This document shows, piece by piece, positions 44,708 to 53,326 of a DNA stretch of 64,000 nt (position 1 is its first letter; every line of letters begins with the position of its first letter). A program made the position numbers and the translations under genes. This stretch comes from Planctomycetota bacterium. GTDB taxonomy: Bacteria > Planctomycetota > GCA-2746535. The notes under the pieces were generated by a model. It was given only the letters and a program-made list of their open reading frames with translations, was not told where the DNA came from and did no database searches. The stretch spans positions 1 to 64,000 of the forward strand of contig NVWA01000023.1 of the NCBI GenBank assembly GCA_002746535.1. Direction: 5' to 3'.

Positions 44708-45580
44708 TTAGTGCCCTTGTCGAGCTTCTACGATGTGGGCTCTTTCTCGCATATCTTTAAGAGACATATTGATTTTTTGTAAAATTCTATCGTAACGACT
44801 TCTTTGGCCTTCCGGTAGATTATCAATTGCTTTGTGTAACATATCACGTCCTCTTTCGAGAGCTACTTTAGTTTTTGGAGCACTATCTCTATTTTTGCTA
44901 AATGCATTCATAGCGTCATTTGTGACTTGTAGGGCTGTGCCAACAGCATCTCGCTTAATGCCTGTAGGTTTGTTTTCAGGTGTTCCACTCATTTTCATAA
45001 TTATCAGGACTATCACCACTAAAACAGCTAATCCTAAACCGGAAATAATGTGCATATTATTATTACTTGTGCTTCCTCGTTTAGCATTTTTACGACTTGA
45101 TCTTCTTTGAGATCCAGATTTACTTTTGCTTTCTTCTCTTTCTGATGTTCGCTTACTTCTTTTAGAACTTGCAGGAGAGGACCTTTTCGACAATTTGGTA
45201 GTTTCTCTATCAGGTCTTGAAGTTAATCTAGTTGACTCTCTTTTAGGTCTTGGAATTGGCTTAGTAGATGCTTCTCTTTTTGACTTTGAAGCAGACCTTG
45301 TTGATTGAGTTGGTGAAACTTGTTTTCTACTAGAAGAATTTGCCTGTGTGATCGGACTTCTGGAAGTAGTGGTAGAACTCTTTGCTGCCACAATCTTTTT
45401 TGTAACCTTTTTAACTGCTGCTGATTTCTTTTTTTGAGTCGGCTTCGTATCTAATCTACTTGTTTTATTTGAATTAGAAGTTCTTTCAGAATTTGGTTTT
45501 GCAGGCTTTTTACTTACTGTAGCGGTAGATCTTTGGCTTCTATTTTTTGAAGGAATTTTTCTAGATCTTGATTCGCTCAT
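44708..45580 (-). CDS. Membrane protein with a 175-residue, highly basic Ser/Arg/Lys-rich tail
   Basis: 290 residues. Residues 1-175 are almost entirely Ser, Arg, Lys, Thr and Pro with no hydrophobic core (for example RPKRESTRLTSRPDRETTK), so intrinsically disordered and strongly cationic. A single membrane helix follows (178-195), then a ~95-residue helical domain (TALQVTNDAMNAFSKNRDS...). By the positive-inside rule the basic tail is cytoplasmic and could hold DNA, RNA or ribosomes at the membrane. I recognise no family. The frame and codon use are consistent throughout. Confidence 0.7.
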   Translation of the reverse strand: MSESRSRKIPSKNRSQRSTATVSKKPAKPNSERTSNSNKTSRLDTKPTQKKKSAAVKKVTKKIVAAKSSTTTSRSPITQANSSSRKQVSPTQSTRSASKSKREASTKPIPRPKRESTRLTSRPDRETTKLSKRSSPASSKRSKRTSEREESKSKSGSQRRSSRKNAKRGSTSNNNMHIISGLGLAVLVVIVLIIMKMSGTPENKPTGIKRDAVGTALQVTNDAMNAFSKNRDSAPKTKVALERGRDMLHKAIDNLPEGQRSRYDRILQKINMSLKDMRERAHIVEARQGH

Positions 45581-45997
45581 ATTTACTTCAAATTTAAAAG
45601 TTTATGCCTTCGCAAAGGCAGAAAATCCGAGTATAGGTTAGAATTCTATGGAATCAAGGAGGAAAGTTCTATACTAGATTGCGTAAATTTTATAGATAAA
45701 TCTTGCAACAAATCATTTCCTTTATTTGGTAAGATATTCTTATTATTGAAGCATTTTAAAGTGTATATAAATTAGTTGTAAGTTGCTGAAAAATATGTGC
45801 TTATATTTTAATTAGAGCGAAGGAGTCGCATTGAAATAGTAATTGGGTTCCTCTCTTTAATTAAATTTTAAGTTTTATTTGATTAAAAAAAAGTAAATTT
45901 ATTGAATAAATGGAAAGTAAAAGGGGTTGTTTTGTCATTAAACGGTTTAGCGATTAGAGCTATTTTATAATGTCATATTTAAATAAGGTTTGAATCA
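45581..45997. other. 417-base intergenic region
   Basis: Lies upstream of the basic membrane protein gene and behind the O-antigen-ligase/TPR gene. It has a short hairpin TGCCTT-CGCA-AAGGCA (45605-45620) 25 bases before the membrane-protein start and is otherwise AT-rich without a credible gene. No RNA gene was recognised. Confidence 0.5.
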
Positions 45998-48900
45998 TTA
46001 TTTTTTTAAACTGTTCCGTTTACCATTAACTTGAGATTCTAAATATTTAGTGACAGCCATTACTGACTGATTTTTTAAAATCATATTTGCTTTGATGGCT
46101 TTTGCTTTGTTGATATGTTCATCAATTATACTTCTTGTTTTATCTGAGATCGTTTTTGAGTAGAACAGGTAATTTTTTGCAATTTGTAAATGGGCATAAT
46201 GTTTAAATTGAGGGAATTTATCGGATTTATTTAATTCGTTTAAGGCTTTTTTGTAAGTATCTAAAGACTGTTTTATTAAAGAAACTTTATTCTTAACATC
46301 TTTGTTGGCTAGTTTTTCTAATATTTCCCCTTTTTTTAATTTCATTTCTATCTTTGCATCTATTAGAAGGATTTTAAATTTTTCCATCTTTAATTTCTTA
46401 TTATTATAATCCTCTAAAGCTAACTTTTCATTCTGGCCAAATCTACCTTTACCAAATGTTTTAAATTGATTCTGGACATTTTGCGCTTGAAGAAAATCTT
46501 GATTAATTTTAATTTGCCTAAGCTCTAATTCTTTTTCTTGATACTCTAATGTACTAAGCGCACCTTTCCAATTATTTAGTGCCGTGTAAGATTTTGTTAA
46601 ATTTTGTACCGCTTTAGGCAAACTGGTTATTGCTCTCAATAGTTTAGCTTTATAATTTTGATCTAAATTCATGAATTTTCGATTTGTACGCTGTTTGCCA
46701 CTATCTTTATACAACGTCCATTTTTTATTAGCTGTGTCGTATTCATTTATAAATTTATTGATGACGTTTTCATAAATTAATGAGCATTCTTTGTATTTTT
46801 TTTCAGAGAATAATAGTCCAGCTTTGTTTAACTTAGCACTTGTTTCATATGGGTTTACGCTAATTGCTTTATCAAAAGCCGCTTTAGATTTGTCTAAATA
46901 AGAGTTCGCTAATTTTGGATTTTTTTGTCGATAGAATAAATATTGTTTTTGTCTAATGAAACCTATGTTGTTCCAAACATCGTAAAAATCGCTTCTTATA
47001 CTTAAGGCATAGTCAAACCATTTCATCGCCCCAGCTACCGTTTCTTTGACTTCCTTTTCAGTTGTTTTCTTATTAGTTACCAATGCAGTTAGTTTTTTTG
47101 AATAGATGCTGCCAATCTGGCTTAAAGTATTTAAATCATTTGGGTAATACTTTAAACCTTTCTCCAGTTCCTCTATTGCTAAATCGTATTTGCCTAATTT
47201 TATATAGGCATACCCTAATAAAATGTTTGTTTTGCTTCTTAAGGGGTTCTTTTTTAAAGCCATTTTACCTGAAGAAATAACTTGATTTACGTCACCTTGA
47301 TTTAAATTATCAAATGCCGTTTTAAAATATACATCAGCTGCAGCTCTTCTATTCTGAACGTATACAAGAAAAATAAAACCAAAGATAAAAACAATGATTC
47401 CAGCCATTGCAAAACTTTTGGATAATTTTATTTCCTTATTTTCTTTTGGAAAAGCTAAATCATGAAGAGCAACAATTATTGCCACCATGACGTAGAACAT
47501 TAAAACAGGAACAGCTTTTTCAAAAGGAAAACTGGTTAAGGCTGATATCATCACTCCAATAATTGAAAGCATGGCAAATACGGCTTTTATTGATAAATGA
47601 TGATCAACGCCAGTTTTCAAAGTGATGTGGAAGCCAAAATAAAATATACCAACTCCTAAGCCTAACATTAATAGAACTCCAGGAATTCCCAGATCTGCAA
47701 ATATTTGTAGGTAATCATTGTGCACTCTTACAAGTTGCATACCTGGCCTATAAATGGGGTCGTTATAATAAATTCGTCGATATTCACCATAATGGATCTG
47801 CCAATTGTATAAGCCAAACCCCGTCCATTTTTTTGTTTTAGCCATCTCGTAGGTATTTCTCCATTGAACTTTCCGCATGTTTTTTGAATCCCCAATACCT
47901 GTATGGTCTTCATCTTTCAAATCTCGATTGTAGATCCAAGATTCTTCAGGACTTGTTCGGAAAATTGATAAAAACCTATCTAAATAATTAAATTTTGGAG
48001 TTTCATCAAGGGTGACTTCTTTCTTTTCTGCTTGTGTTGTAGATGATTTTGATTCTGGTTCATTTGTTGCTTTTTCTGCATTTGATACCATAAATATAAG
48101 AGCAAATAAAGAAAAAAGTCCAATAGATATATATCCTTTCATAGGAGTAAGATAATTTTTTGTAGTTTCCTTACCTTCTGCGATAAACATAATTGATAGA
48201 ATAATGGTGGCAAGAATAACTTGGATCGATAGACCAAGCATACCGGTTCTCGTTTGGGTAAAGAAGATTAAATTACACGCTAATACAAAGAATAGACCCG
48301 CGAAGATGTTGATAATAATAAATTCATTGTCGACTTTGATAAAAAAGAAATATAGAAATATTGGAATGCTGATTAAAACAAAATGAATCATCATATTCTT
48401 ATTTCCAAAAGTAGCTGAAGGAGAAACAACTTGAGGATACATGTTAAAGCCAGCATCTTTGTGTTGAAAAATTGCTATTAAAACAATGTAGGCGGCACTC
48501 AAAGCTATTGCCGTAAATAATATTGAAACATGTGTTTTGCTTTTTATAGAATTATAGATGACAAAAAAGATGATGGTGCAAGCTACCCATTGTGAATAAA
48601 TCATTAAACCTTCATAGACATTTGTTGCCCATGTCAAAGATAAGCCAGACCATAAAATGAGACCTAAAATGGGTAAGTAGATAGCTGATTTTTTGATGAT
48701 GATTTTGCCGTTGAGGTAAGAATCAAGAAACCATAATATTAGAAAAATAAAACTGATAGATTGTGTATAGATACATTGAGCTAAATTTGCAAAGTCATAC
48801 CATTCAGCGCCCATGCACACTAAGGGTGCAATAAAAATAAGAAGACTGTAAATCAAAATAAATACATATGAGCGAGGTTGCTCTAATGTGTTTGTGATAT

Positions 48901-49048
48901 TATTATTTGTTGAACCTAGAAGACCGATCGATTTTAGGTGCTCTAAAATGTCGTTTAATGGTATGTTTAAATCTTTACTTATTTCTTCTGGTGATCGTAC
49001 TTTTATAAGTTTTCGGATTGCTTTACTTTTTTTATGGGATAAAGGCAT
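45998..49048 (-). CDS. O-antigen-ligase-like membrane protein with TPR domain and HTH-like N-terminus
   Basis: 1016 residues. Residues 1-45 (IRKLIKVRSPEEISKDLNIPLNDILEHLKSIGLL) look like a small helix-turn-helix, unusual here. Then about twelve membrane helices with the Wzy_C/WaaL motif VHNDYLQIFADLGIPG in the large periplasmic loop. From about residue 590 on, TPR repeats (KTNILLGYAYIKLGKYDLAIEELEKGLKYYPND...) and a long coiled helical part. Such proteins ligate or polymerise polysaccharide chains at the periplasmic face; the TPRs may bind partner proteins. It is downstream of a REC-kinase hybrid (13-base gap). Confidence 0.75.
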   Translation of the reverse strand: MPLSHKKSKAIRKLIKVRSPEEISKDLNIPLNDILEHLKSIGLLGSTNNNITNTLEQPRSYVFILIYSLLIFIAPLVCMGAEWYDFANLAQCIYTQSISFIFLILWFLDSYLNGKIIIKKSAIYLPILGLILWSGLSLTWATNVYEGLMIYSQWVACTIIFFVIYNSIKSKTHVSILFTAIALSAAYIVLIAIFQHKDAGFNMYPQVVSPSATFGNKNMMIHFVLISIPIFLYFFFIKVDNEFIIINIFAGLFFVLACNLIFFTQTRTGMLGLSIQVILATIILSIMFIAEGKETTKNYLTPMKGYISIGLFSLFALIFMVSNAEKATNEPESKSSTTQAEKKEVTLDETPKFNYLDRFLSIFRTSPEESWIYNRDLKDEDHTGIGDSKNMRKVQWRNTYEMAKTKKWTGFGLYNWQIHYGEYRRIYYNDPIYRPGMQLVRVHNDYLQIFADLGIPGVLLMLGLGVGIFYFGFHITLKTGVDHHLSIKAVFAMLSIIGVMISALTSFPFEKAVPVLMFYVMVAIIVALHDLAFPKENKEIKLSKSFAMAGIIVFIFGFIFLVYVQNRRAAADVYFKTAFDNLNQGDVNQVISSGKMALKKNPLRSKTNILLGYAYIKLGKYDLAIEELEKGLKYYPNDLNTLSQIGSIYSKKLTALVTNKKTTEKEVKETVAGAMKWFDYALSIRSDFYDVWNNIGFIRQKQYLFYRQKNPKLANSYLDKSKAAFDKAISVNPYETSAKLNKAGLLFSEKKYKECSLIYENVINKFINEYDTANKKWTLYKDSGKQRTNRKFMNLDQNYKAKLLRAITSLPKAVQNLTKSYTALNNWKGALSTLEYQEKELELRQIKINQDFLQAQNVQNQFKTFGKGRFGQNEKLALEDYNNKKLKMEKFKILLIDAKIEMKLKKGEILEKLANKDVKNKVSLIKQSLDTYKKALNELNKSDKFPQFKHYAHLQIAKNYLFYSKTISDKTRSIIDEHINKAKAIKANMILKNQSVMAVTKYLESQVNGKRNSLKK

Positions 49049-49061
49049 GTATGTCTTTTTC

Positions 49062-50201
49062 TTAATCTTGAATGGGTAGAAAAAGGCGCACCATAGTACC
49101 TATATTTAGCTTTGAATCAACTGTGATTTTCCCATTATATGATTCTAACATGGTTTTGCAGGTAGGCATTCCAAGGCCGGTACCTATCGGTTCTTTAGAA
49201 TTGCTTGGATCGCACGTTTTAGTTGTAAAAAACGGATCGAATATCTTGTTTTTTGTTTTTTTATCCATTCCGCAGCCAGTATCGAAGAATTCAACGATAA
49301 TGTTGTGGTTCTCGAAGTTAGTTTTGATTGTCAATATTTTTTGTTTTGATTTGTACATTGATTGAATGGCGTTGCTGATTAAGTTTGAAAATACTTGGCT
49401 TAAATCTCCAGGATAACATTTAAATTCTCTATTTGTTTCATAGATTTCATTGAATTCAACTACTTGTCCAAATTTAGATAATTTATGCATTTTCACTTCA
49501 TTTTCTAGCAAATGATTGATGCGTACCAGTTTGGCTTTATTCGATTTCTTTGAATCAGCTTTTCTCAAAATACTATAAATAATTTCTTGTAATTGTTTTG
49601 TTGAATCAGTTAGTGTTTCGATTAAAGATTCATCTTTATATTTCTTTTTGAGCAGATCACCGATACCTTTAATATTACATATCGGATTGTTCATATTGTG
49701 AATAAATCCAGCGGCATTTCTGCCAATGATTGCAAACTTTTCACTTTTTATTAATTGGGAAGTTTTAAGTTTCACTTGTTTTTCTAAATTTGTGACCAAA
49801 TGAGATAGTTCATCTTCTGTTTTTTTTAATTTTAAAAGGATATTAATTTTTGTTTTGAGTTCTTCGGTATCAAAAGGTTTTATGATGTAGTCATCAGCAC
49901 CTACTTTATAACCCGCTAATCTATCTTTGGTATTTTTTAATCCAGATAAGAGTAATACTTTTGTATTCCTTAAAGTTTCATTTTGTTTTACCCAAGCAGT
50001 TAATTCATAACCATTTAACTTCGGCATACGTATGTCTGCAATTATAATGTCAGGACTAAAATCTTTTAATATTGATTTTGCTTCCATACCATCTTCAGCA
50101 ACTTCTGTAATAAATTCATTTGTGAAGACATCCTTTAAAAAACCTAAAGATTCTTTGTCGTCTTCAACAATTAATAATCTTGAAAAAGATTTCGTGGGCA
50201 T
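49062..50201 (-). CDS. Response-regulator/histidine-kinase hybrid (REC first)
   Basis: 379 residues from the ATG at 50201; a TTG 15 bases upstream is possible but adds only five residues. The N-terminal receiver has phosphoacceptor Asp in IADIRMPKLNGYE and Lys in IIKPFD. A coiled linker leads to an H box GFIHNMNNPICNI, N box SNLISNAIQSM, G1 DTGCGM, F-box FDPFFTTK and G2 GTGLGM. No membrane segment, so cytoplasmic. This order (receiver before kinase) suits a relay taking phosphate or signal from another kinase. It precedes the O-antigen-ligase/TPR gene. Confidence 0.85.
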   Translation of the reverse strand: MPTKSFSRLLIVEDDKESLGFLKDVFTNEFITEVAEDGMEAKSILKDFSPDIIIADIRMPKLNGYELTAWVKQNETLRNTKVLLLSGLKNTKDRLAGYKVGADDYIIKPFDTEELKTKINILLKLKKTEDELSHLVTNLEKQVKLKTSQLIKSEKFAIIGRNAAGFIHNMNNPICNIKGIGDLLKKKYKDESLIETLTDSTKQLQEIIYSILRKADSKKSNKAKLVRINHLLENEVKMHKLSKFGQVVEFNEIYETNREFKCYPGDLSQVFSNLISNAIQSMYKSKQKILTIKTNFENHNIIVEFFDTGCGMDKKTKNKIFDPFFTTKTCDPSNSKEPIGTGLGMPTCKTMLESYNGKITVDSKLNIGTMVRLFLPIQD

Positions 50202-50319
50202 TTGAATTACCGGCAAATTTATTAAATTGTGATTATAATATTTTTTGGTTATCCGGAAAGATATGTGTGACGAATGTAAATTTTAATTCCCTTATTTAAT
50301 TAAATCAATGGTAAGTTCA

Positions 50320-50859
50320 TTATGGTTTTAATGAACCTTGAAGTTGTCTCGCTAATCTATACAAGCTTTTATATTGTTTTATGTTTGTCCTTTTTGAAGT
50401 TGCCATATTTGGATTGCCTGATGCTAATCCGACTACTTTTATATTTGCATTTTTACCGGCATCTAAATCTGAAATAGAATCTCCTGCAAAAAAAATATCT
50501 TGTTTATCCATTTGATAAATTTGCATTAAGGTGTTTAGCATACCTGGTTTTGGTTTTCGACATGAACATAAATCTTCATTAATATGTGGGCAAATAATAA
50601 TTTCTTCAATGTAGATTTTTTCCTTTAATAGTTGACGTCTTAATTGACTATTAATTGCGTTAATTGTTTTCCATGAAATAATTTTTCGGTTGATACAAGA
50701 TTGATTGGAAACTATATAAATTTTGTAATTCAATTCTTTTAGAATTTTTAATCCTTTAATTGCATTTGGTATCCATACCCATTCTTGTGGAGATTTGACA
50801 TAATCTTTTGAAAGGTATTCATTTAAAACACCATCTCTGTCAATAAATATATGAGGCAT
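50320..50859 (-). CDS. gmhB: HAD phosphatase, D-glycero-D-manno-heptose bisphosphate phosphatase (GmhB)-like
   Basis: About 179 residues from the ATG at 50859, giving MPHIFIDRDGV; a longer frame to 50922 would add 21 hydrophobic residues before the catalytic DRDG and is unlikely. Family features are DRDGVLNE (nucleophile Asp), IVSNQS, the zinc loop CPHINEDLCSCRKPKPGM and GDSISDLDAGKNA. GmhB dephosphorylates heptose bisphosphate for the LPS core; histidinol-phosphate phosphatases share the fold. It is divergent from the degenerate ABC gene. Confidence 0.8.
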   Translation of the reverse strand: MPHIFIDRDGVLNEYLSKDYVKSPQEWVWIPNAIKGLKILKELNYKIYIVSNQSCINRKIISWKTINAINSQLRRQLLKEKIYIEEIIICPHINEDLCSCRKPKPGMLNTLMQIYQMDKQDIFFAGDSISDLDAGKNANIKVVGLASGNPNMATSKRTNIKQYKSLYRLARQLQGSLKP

Positions 50860-50943
50860 GAGTATTATGAATGCAAAAAAATGTTTTATTGTATAATATT
50901 GGAAATTATTATACATCTTCAATCGTAACTTAAAAGGATTGCA

Positions 50944-51612
50944 ATGAGAACTCTAGTTGGTAATGAACTATCTGGTGGCAATAAATCGGATCAAAAAGGC
51001 TTTAAAGATTTAACCGTTACTTGCTTAAATGGTCAATTAATTGGATTTGTTGGAAGTGAAGCGTCAGGAATTGATGATATTATAAGCATCCTTGCAGGTC
51101 ATATACCTGCCAGAAAAGGTCGCGTTTTATATGACGGTAGTGAGTTAGGTCAAAAAGGTGGTGAAGTAAATTTCGCCTTAGAAATGTTTTCTAAAGGAAG
51201 TATTTTTCCAACAGTTAATTTTTTTGAAAGAATTTTTTCGTCATCAAAATATACACGTAGTCGTGCGGATTTGATTCATCGCATAATGAATGAAATGGAC
51301 CCTGATAAAATTAAAAAATTTTTAAAATCAGGTAGTGGTCCGGATGTTATATTACATAATCTTTGTCACTACTTATCATTTTCACATAAAGCATTTTTTC
51401 TTAATGATCCCTTGATTTCCGTTGACGATGACAAGAAAGTTAAAGTTTTGCAAATGATTAGGGAAATGGTAGATCGTTTTAAAGAATTTATTCTGATTGC
51501 TGATCCGAACCTAGAAATGCTAAAAGAAGTTTGTGATGTGGTTTATTCATTAGATGATGGGAAGGTGATTTTTGAGAAAAGCAACGATAGTGAAGAAATT
51601 AGTGTTGGTTAA
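50944..51612 (+). CDS. ABC-ATPase-fold protein with degraded catalytic motifs
   Basis: 222 residues that align with ABC ATPases from end to end, yet no active motif survives. Walker A is GSEASGID (37-44; Lys and Ser/Thr replaced by Ile and Asp), the Q-loop place reads ALEMFSKGS, LSGGQ is missing (LCHYLSFSHK, 140-149), Walker B is FFLNDPL (Asp-Glu to Asn-Asp, 151-157) and the H-loop His is Asp (IADPNLE). The fold shell is kept (LAGHIPARKGRVLYDG, SIFPTVNFFERI, VYSLDDGKVI). The frame is intact with a good ribosome site, so this is a selected pseudo-ATPase, not a decayed gene. Its partner is unknown. Confidence 0.75.
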   Translation: MRTLVGNELSGGNKSDQKGFKDLTVTCLNGQLIGFVGSEASGIDDIISILAGHIPARKGRVLYDGSELGQKGGEVNFALEMFSKGSIFPTVNFFERIFSSSKYTRSRADLIHRIMNEMDPDKIKKFLKSGSGPDVILHNLCHYLSFSHKAFFLNDPLISVDDDKKVKVLQMIREMVDRFKEFILIADPNLEMLKEVCDVVYSLDDGKVIFEKSNDSEEISVG

Positions 51613-51661
51613 TACTTAGCAAACTGTTACTTCTTGAGTCATAAAAATTATCTAAATGGAA

Positions 51662-51714
51662 ATTATTAATGTGAATAGAATTCATTTTTATTTGAGATGA
51701 ATTCAATTAATAAT
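51662..51714. promoter_or_regulatory. Long AT-rich inverted repeat in front of the gcv operon
   Basis: Inner arms GAATTCAT (51678-51685) and ATGAATTC (51697-51704), outer arms ATTATTAAT (51662-51670) and ATTAATAAT (51706-51714), with an unequal bulge between. It lies 132-184 bases upstream of gcvT. No T-run follows, so it is more likely an operator or cruciform than a terminator. A second small hairpin CGGTT-CTTGA-AACCG lies near 51737-51751. Confidence 0.45.
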
Positions 51715-51845
51715 CCATCTCGTTATCTCCTTTCCGGTTCTTGAAACCGTTGTAAATCATACCAAAATTGTTATATTGCCGACCTTAAAATTTAGCATAA
51801 TCACAGATAGATTTTTAGCATATAAATTATTGGGGTAGTGTAATA

Positions 51846-52940
51846 ATGAAAAAGACTTCGCTTTACGAAGAGCACACGAAACTTAGCGGAAAAATTGTAG
51901 ATTTTGCAGGTTGGGCTCTACCAGTTCAATATTCAAGTATTTTAAATGAGCACTTGCATACGAGAGAAAAAGCTGGTATTTTTGATATTGGACATATGGG
52001 TGAATTCATAATTGAAGGCGAAAATGCTGGTGAGATTCTTAATACCTTAATTTCAAGTAACATAAGTAGTCTAAAAGAAAAAAAATGTCGTTATGGGTTG
52101 TTAACAAATGAAGAGGGTGGCGTCATCGATGATATGATAACTTATAGATTAGAAGAAAATAAATATATGGTTGTTTGCAATGCTTCTAGACAAGAAGCTG
52201 ATTTTAATTGGTTTAAAAATCATTTGCCACCAGAGATTTCGTTGAAAGATATTTCTGAAGAAACTTCAAAAATTGATTTGCAAGGTCCACTTTCATTTGA
52301 TGTACTACTTGAGACCTTAAGCATAGATGCCACTCACCTAAAATACTTTCAAATAGATTATTTTAATTTTAATAATCGTGAAATTACGGTAAGTCGAACA
52401 GGATATACTGGTGAGTTAGGTGTTGAGATTTATTGTCCTAATGAAGTAGCAGTTGAAATTTGGCAAAAACTTATTTCACATGAAAATGTTAAAGCTATAG
52501 GATTAGGTGCTCGTGATACATTAAGATTGGAAGTTGGATTAGCTTTGTATGGCCACGAATTGAATGAAGAGGTTTTGCCAAATGAGGCGAATTTGATGAG
52601 ATTTGTATCATTAGATTCTGATTTTACGGGTAAAGAGAAAATTGTACAAAGTATTGAAAACCCAACTAAAGCTCTTGTTGGTTTGGCCTTAACGTCCAAA
52701 AGAGCTGCTAGAGATGGTATGCTAATACTTGATGAAAATGATATTGAGGTTGGTGCTGTTACTTCTGGTTCAGTTGCTCCTTCATTAGGGATCGCAATTG
52801 CATTAGGATATGTTACCCCAAATTGTCAGAAAATTGGCACTAAATTAAATATCGATAATGGACGAACAAAATTAGAAGCAACTGTCGTAGAATTACCTTT
52901 TTTTAAAGATGGAACAGCAAGGAGGAAATTACAATTATGA
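51846..52940 (+). CDS. gcvT: Glycine cleavage system T protein (aminomethyltransferase)
   Basis: 364 residues. LYEEHTKLSGKIVDFAGWALPVQY, GIFDIGHMGEF, the folate-site region NEEGGVIDDMITYRL, YTGELGVEIYCP and LGARDTLRLEVGLALYGHEL are all conserved. It transfers the methylene from the H-protein-bound aminomethyl group to tetrahydrofolate. It is first in gcvT-gcvH-gcvP; its stop overlaps gcvH by four bases. No glycine riboswitch is evident upstream. Confidence 0.95.
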   Translation: MKKTSLYEEHTKLSGKIVDFAGWALPVQYSSILNEHLHTREKAGIFDIGHMGEFIIEGENAGEILNTLISSNISSLKEKKCRYGLLTNEEGGVIDDMITYRLEENKYMVVCNASRQEADFNWFKNHLPPEISLKDISEETSKIDLQGPLSFDVLLETLSIDATHLKYFQIDYFNFNNREITVSRTGYTGELGVEIYCPNEVAVEIWQKLISHENVKAIGLGARDTLRLEVGLALYGHELNEEVLPNEANLMRFVSLDSDFTGKEKIVQSIENPTKALVGLALTSKRAARDGMLILDENDIEVGAVTSGSVAPSLGIAIALGYVTPNCQKIGTKLNIDNGRTKLEATVVELPFFKDGTARRKLQL

Positions 52941-53317
52941 GTCAAGAAAATTTAAAGTACACAAAAGAACATGAATGGATTAAACTTGATGGAGAGATCT
53001 GTGTTATTGGAATTACATCTCACGCACAAGAAGCGCTTGGAGATATAACCTTTGTAGAATCACCGGCAGTTGGGGATCAACTGGCGCAAGATGATATTTG
53101 TGGTTCCATAGAATCAGTAAAAGCCGTATCGGAAATTTTTTGTCCGGTTTCTGGTGAAGTTACAGAAATAAATGAAGAACTTGAAGACAGTCCAGAATTT
53201 ATTAATGAAGACCCTTTTGGTAAAGGTTGGATTTTTAAGTTAAAAATTGAAAAGGCCTCAGACTTAGATGAGCTACTTGATTTATCAGCTTATGAAGCAT
53301 TAATTGAAAACGAATAG
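52937..53317 (+). CDS. gcvH: Glycine cleavage system H protein (lipoyl carrier)
   Basis: 126 residues. KYTKEHEWIKLDGE, GDITFVESPAVGD and the lipoylation loop GSIESVKAVSEIF (lipoyl Lys62), then the C-terminal GWIFKLKI. It shuttles the aminomethyl group among P, T and L proteins. ATGA overlap with gcvT; gcvP starts 9 bases after its stop. The L protein (lpd) is elsewhere. Confidence 0.95.
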   Translation: MSQENLKYTKEHEWIKLDGEICVIGITSHAQEALGDITFVESPAVGDQLAQDDICGSIESVKAVSEIFCPVSGEVTEINEELEDSPEFINEDPFGKGWIFKLKIEKASDLDELLDLSAYEALIENE

Positions 53318-53326
53318 GGAAATAAA

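Noticed and set aside
44832..45110. Plus-strand hydrophobic frame opposite the basic membrane protein gene
   Set aside because: Its leucine/serine pattern is what antisense reading of Ser/Arg/Lys codons gives; no ribosome site.
50860..50922. 21-residue hydrophobic leader on the GmhB-like protein
   Set aside because: It would put a membrane helix before a cytoplasmic HAD catalytic motif; the ATG at 50859 gives the normal start.
51613..51845. Glycine riboswitch before gcvT
   Set aside because: The GGAGAG/CGCCGAAGG-type core was not found on the plus strand.
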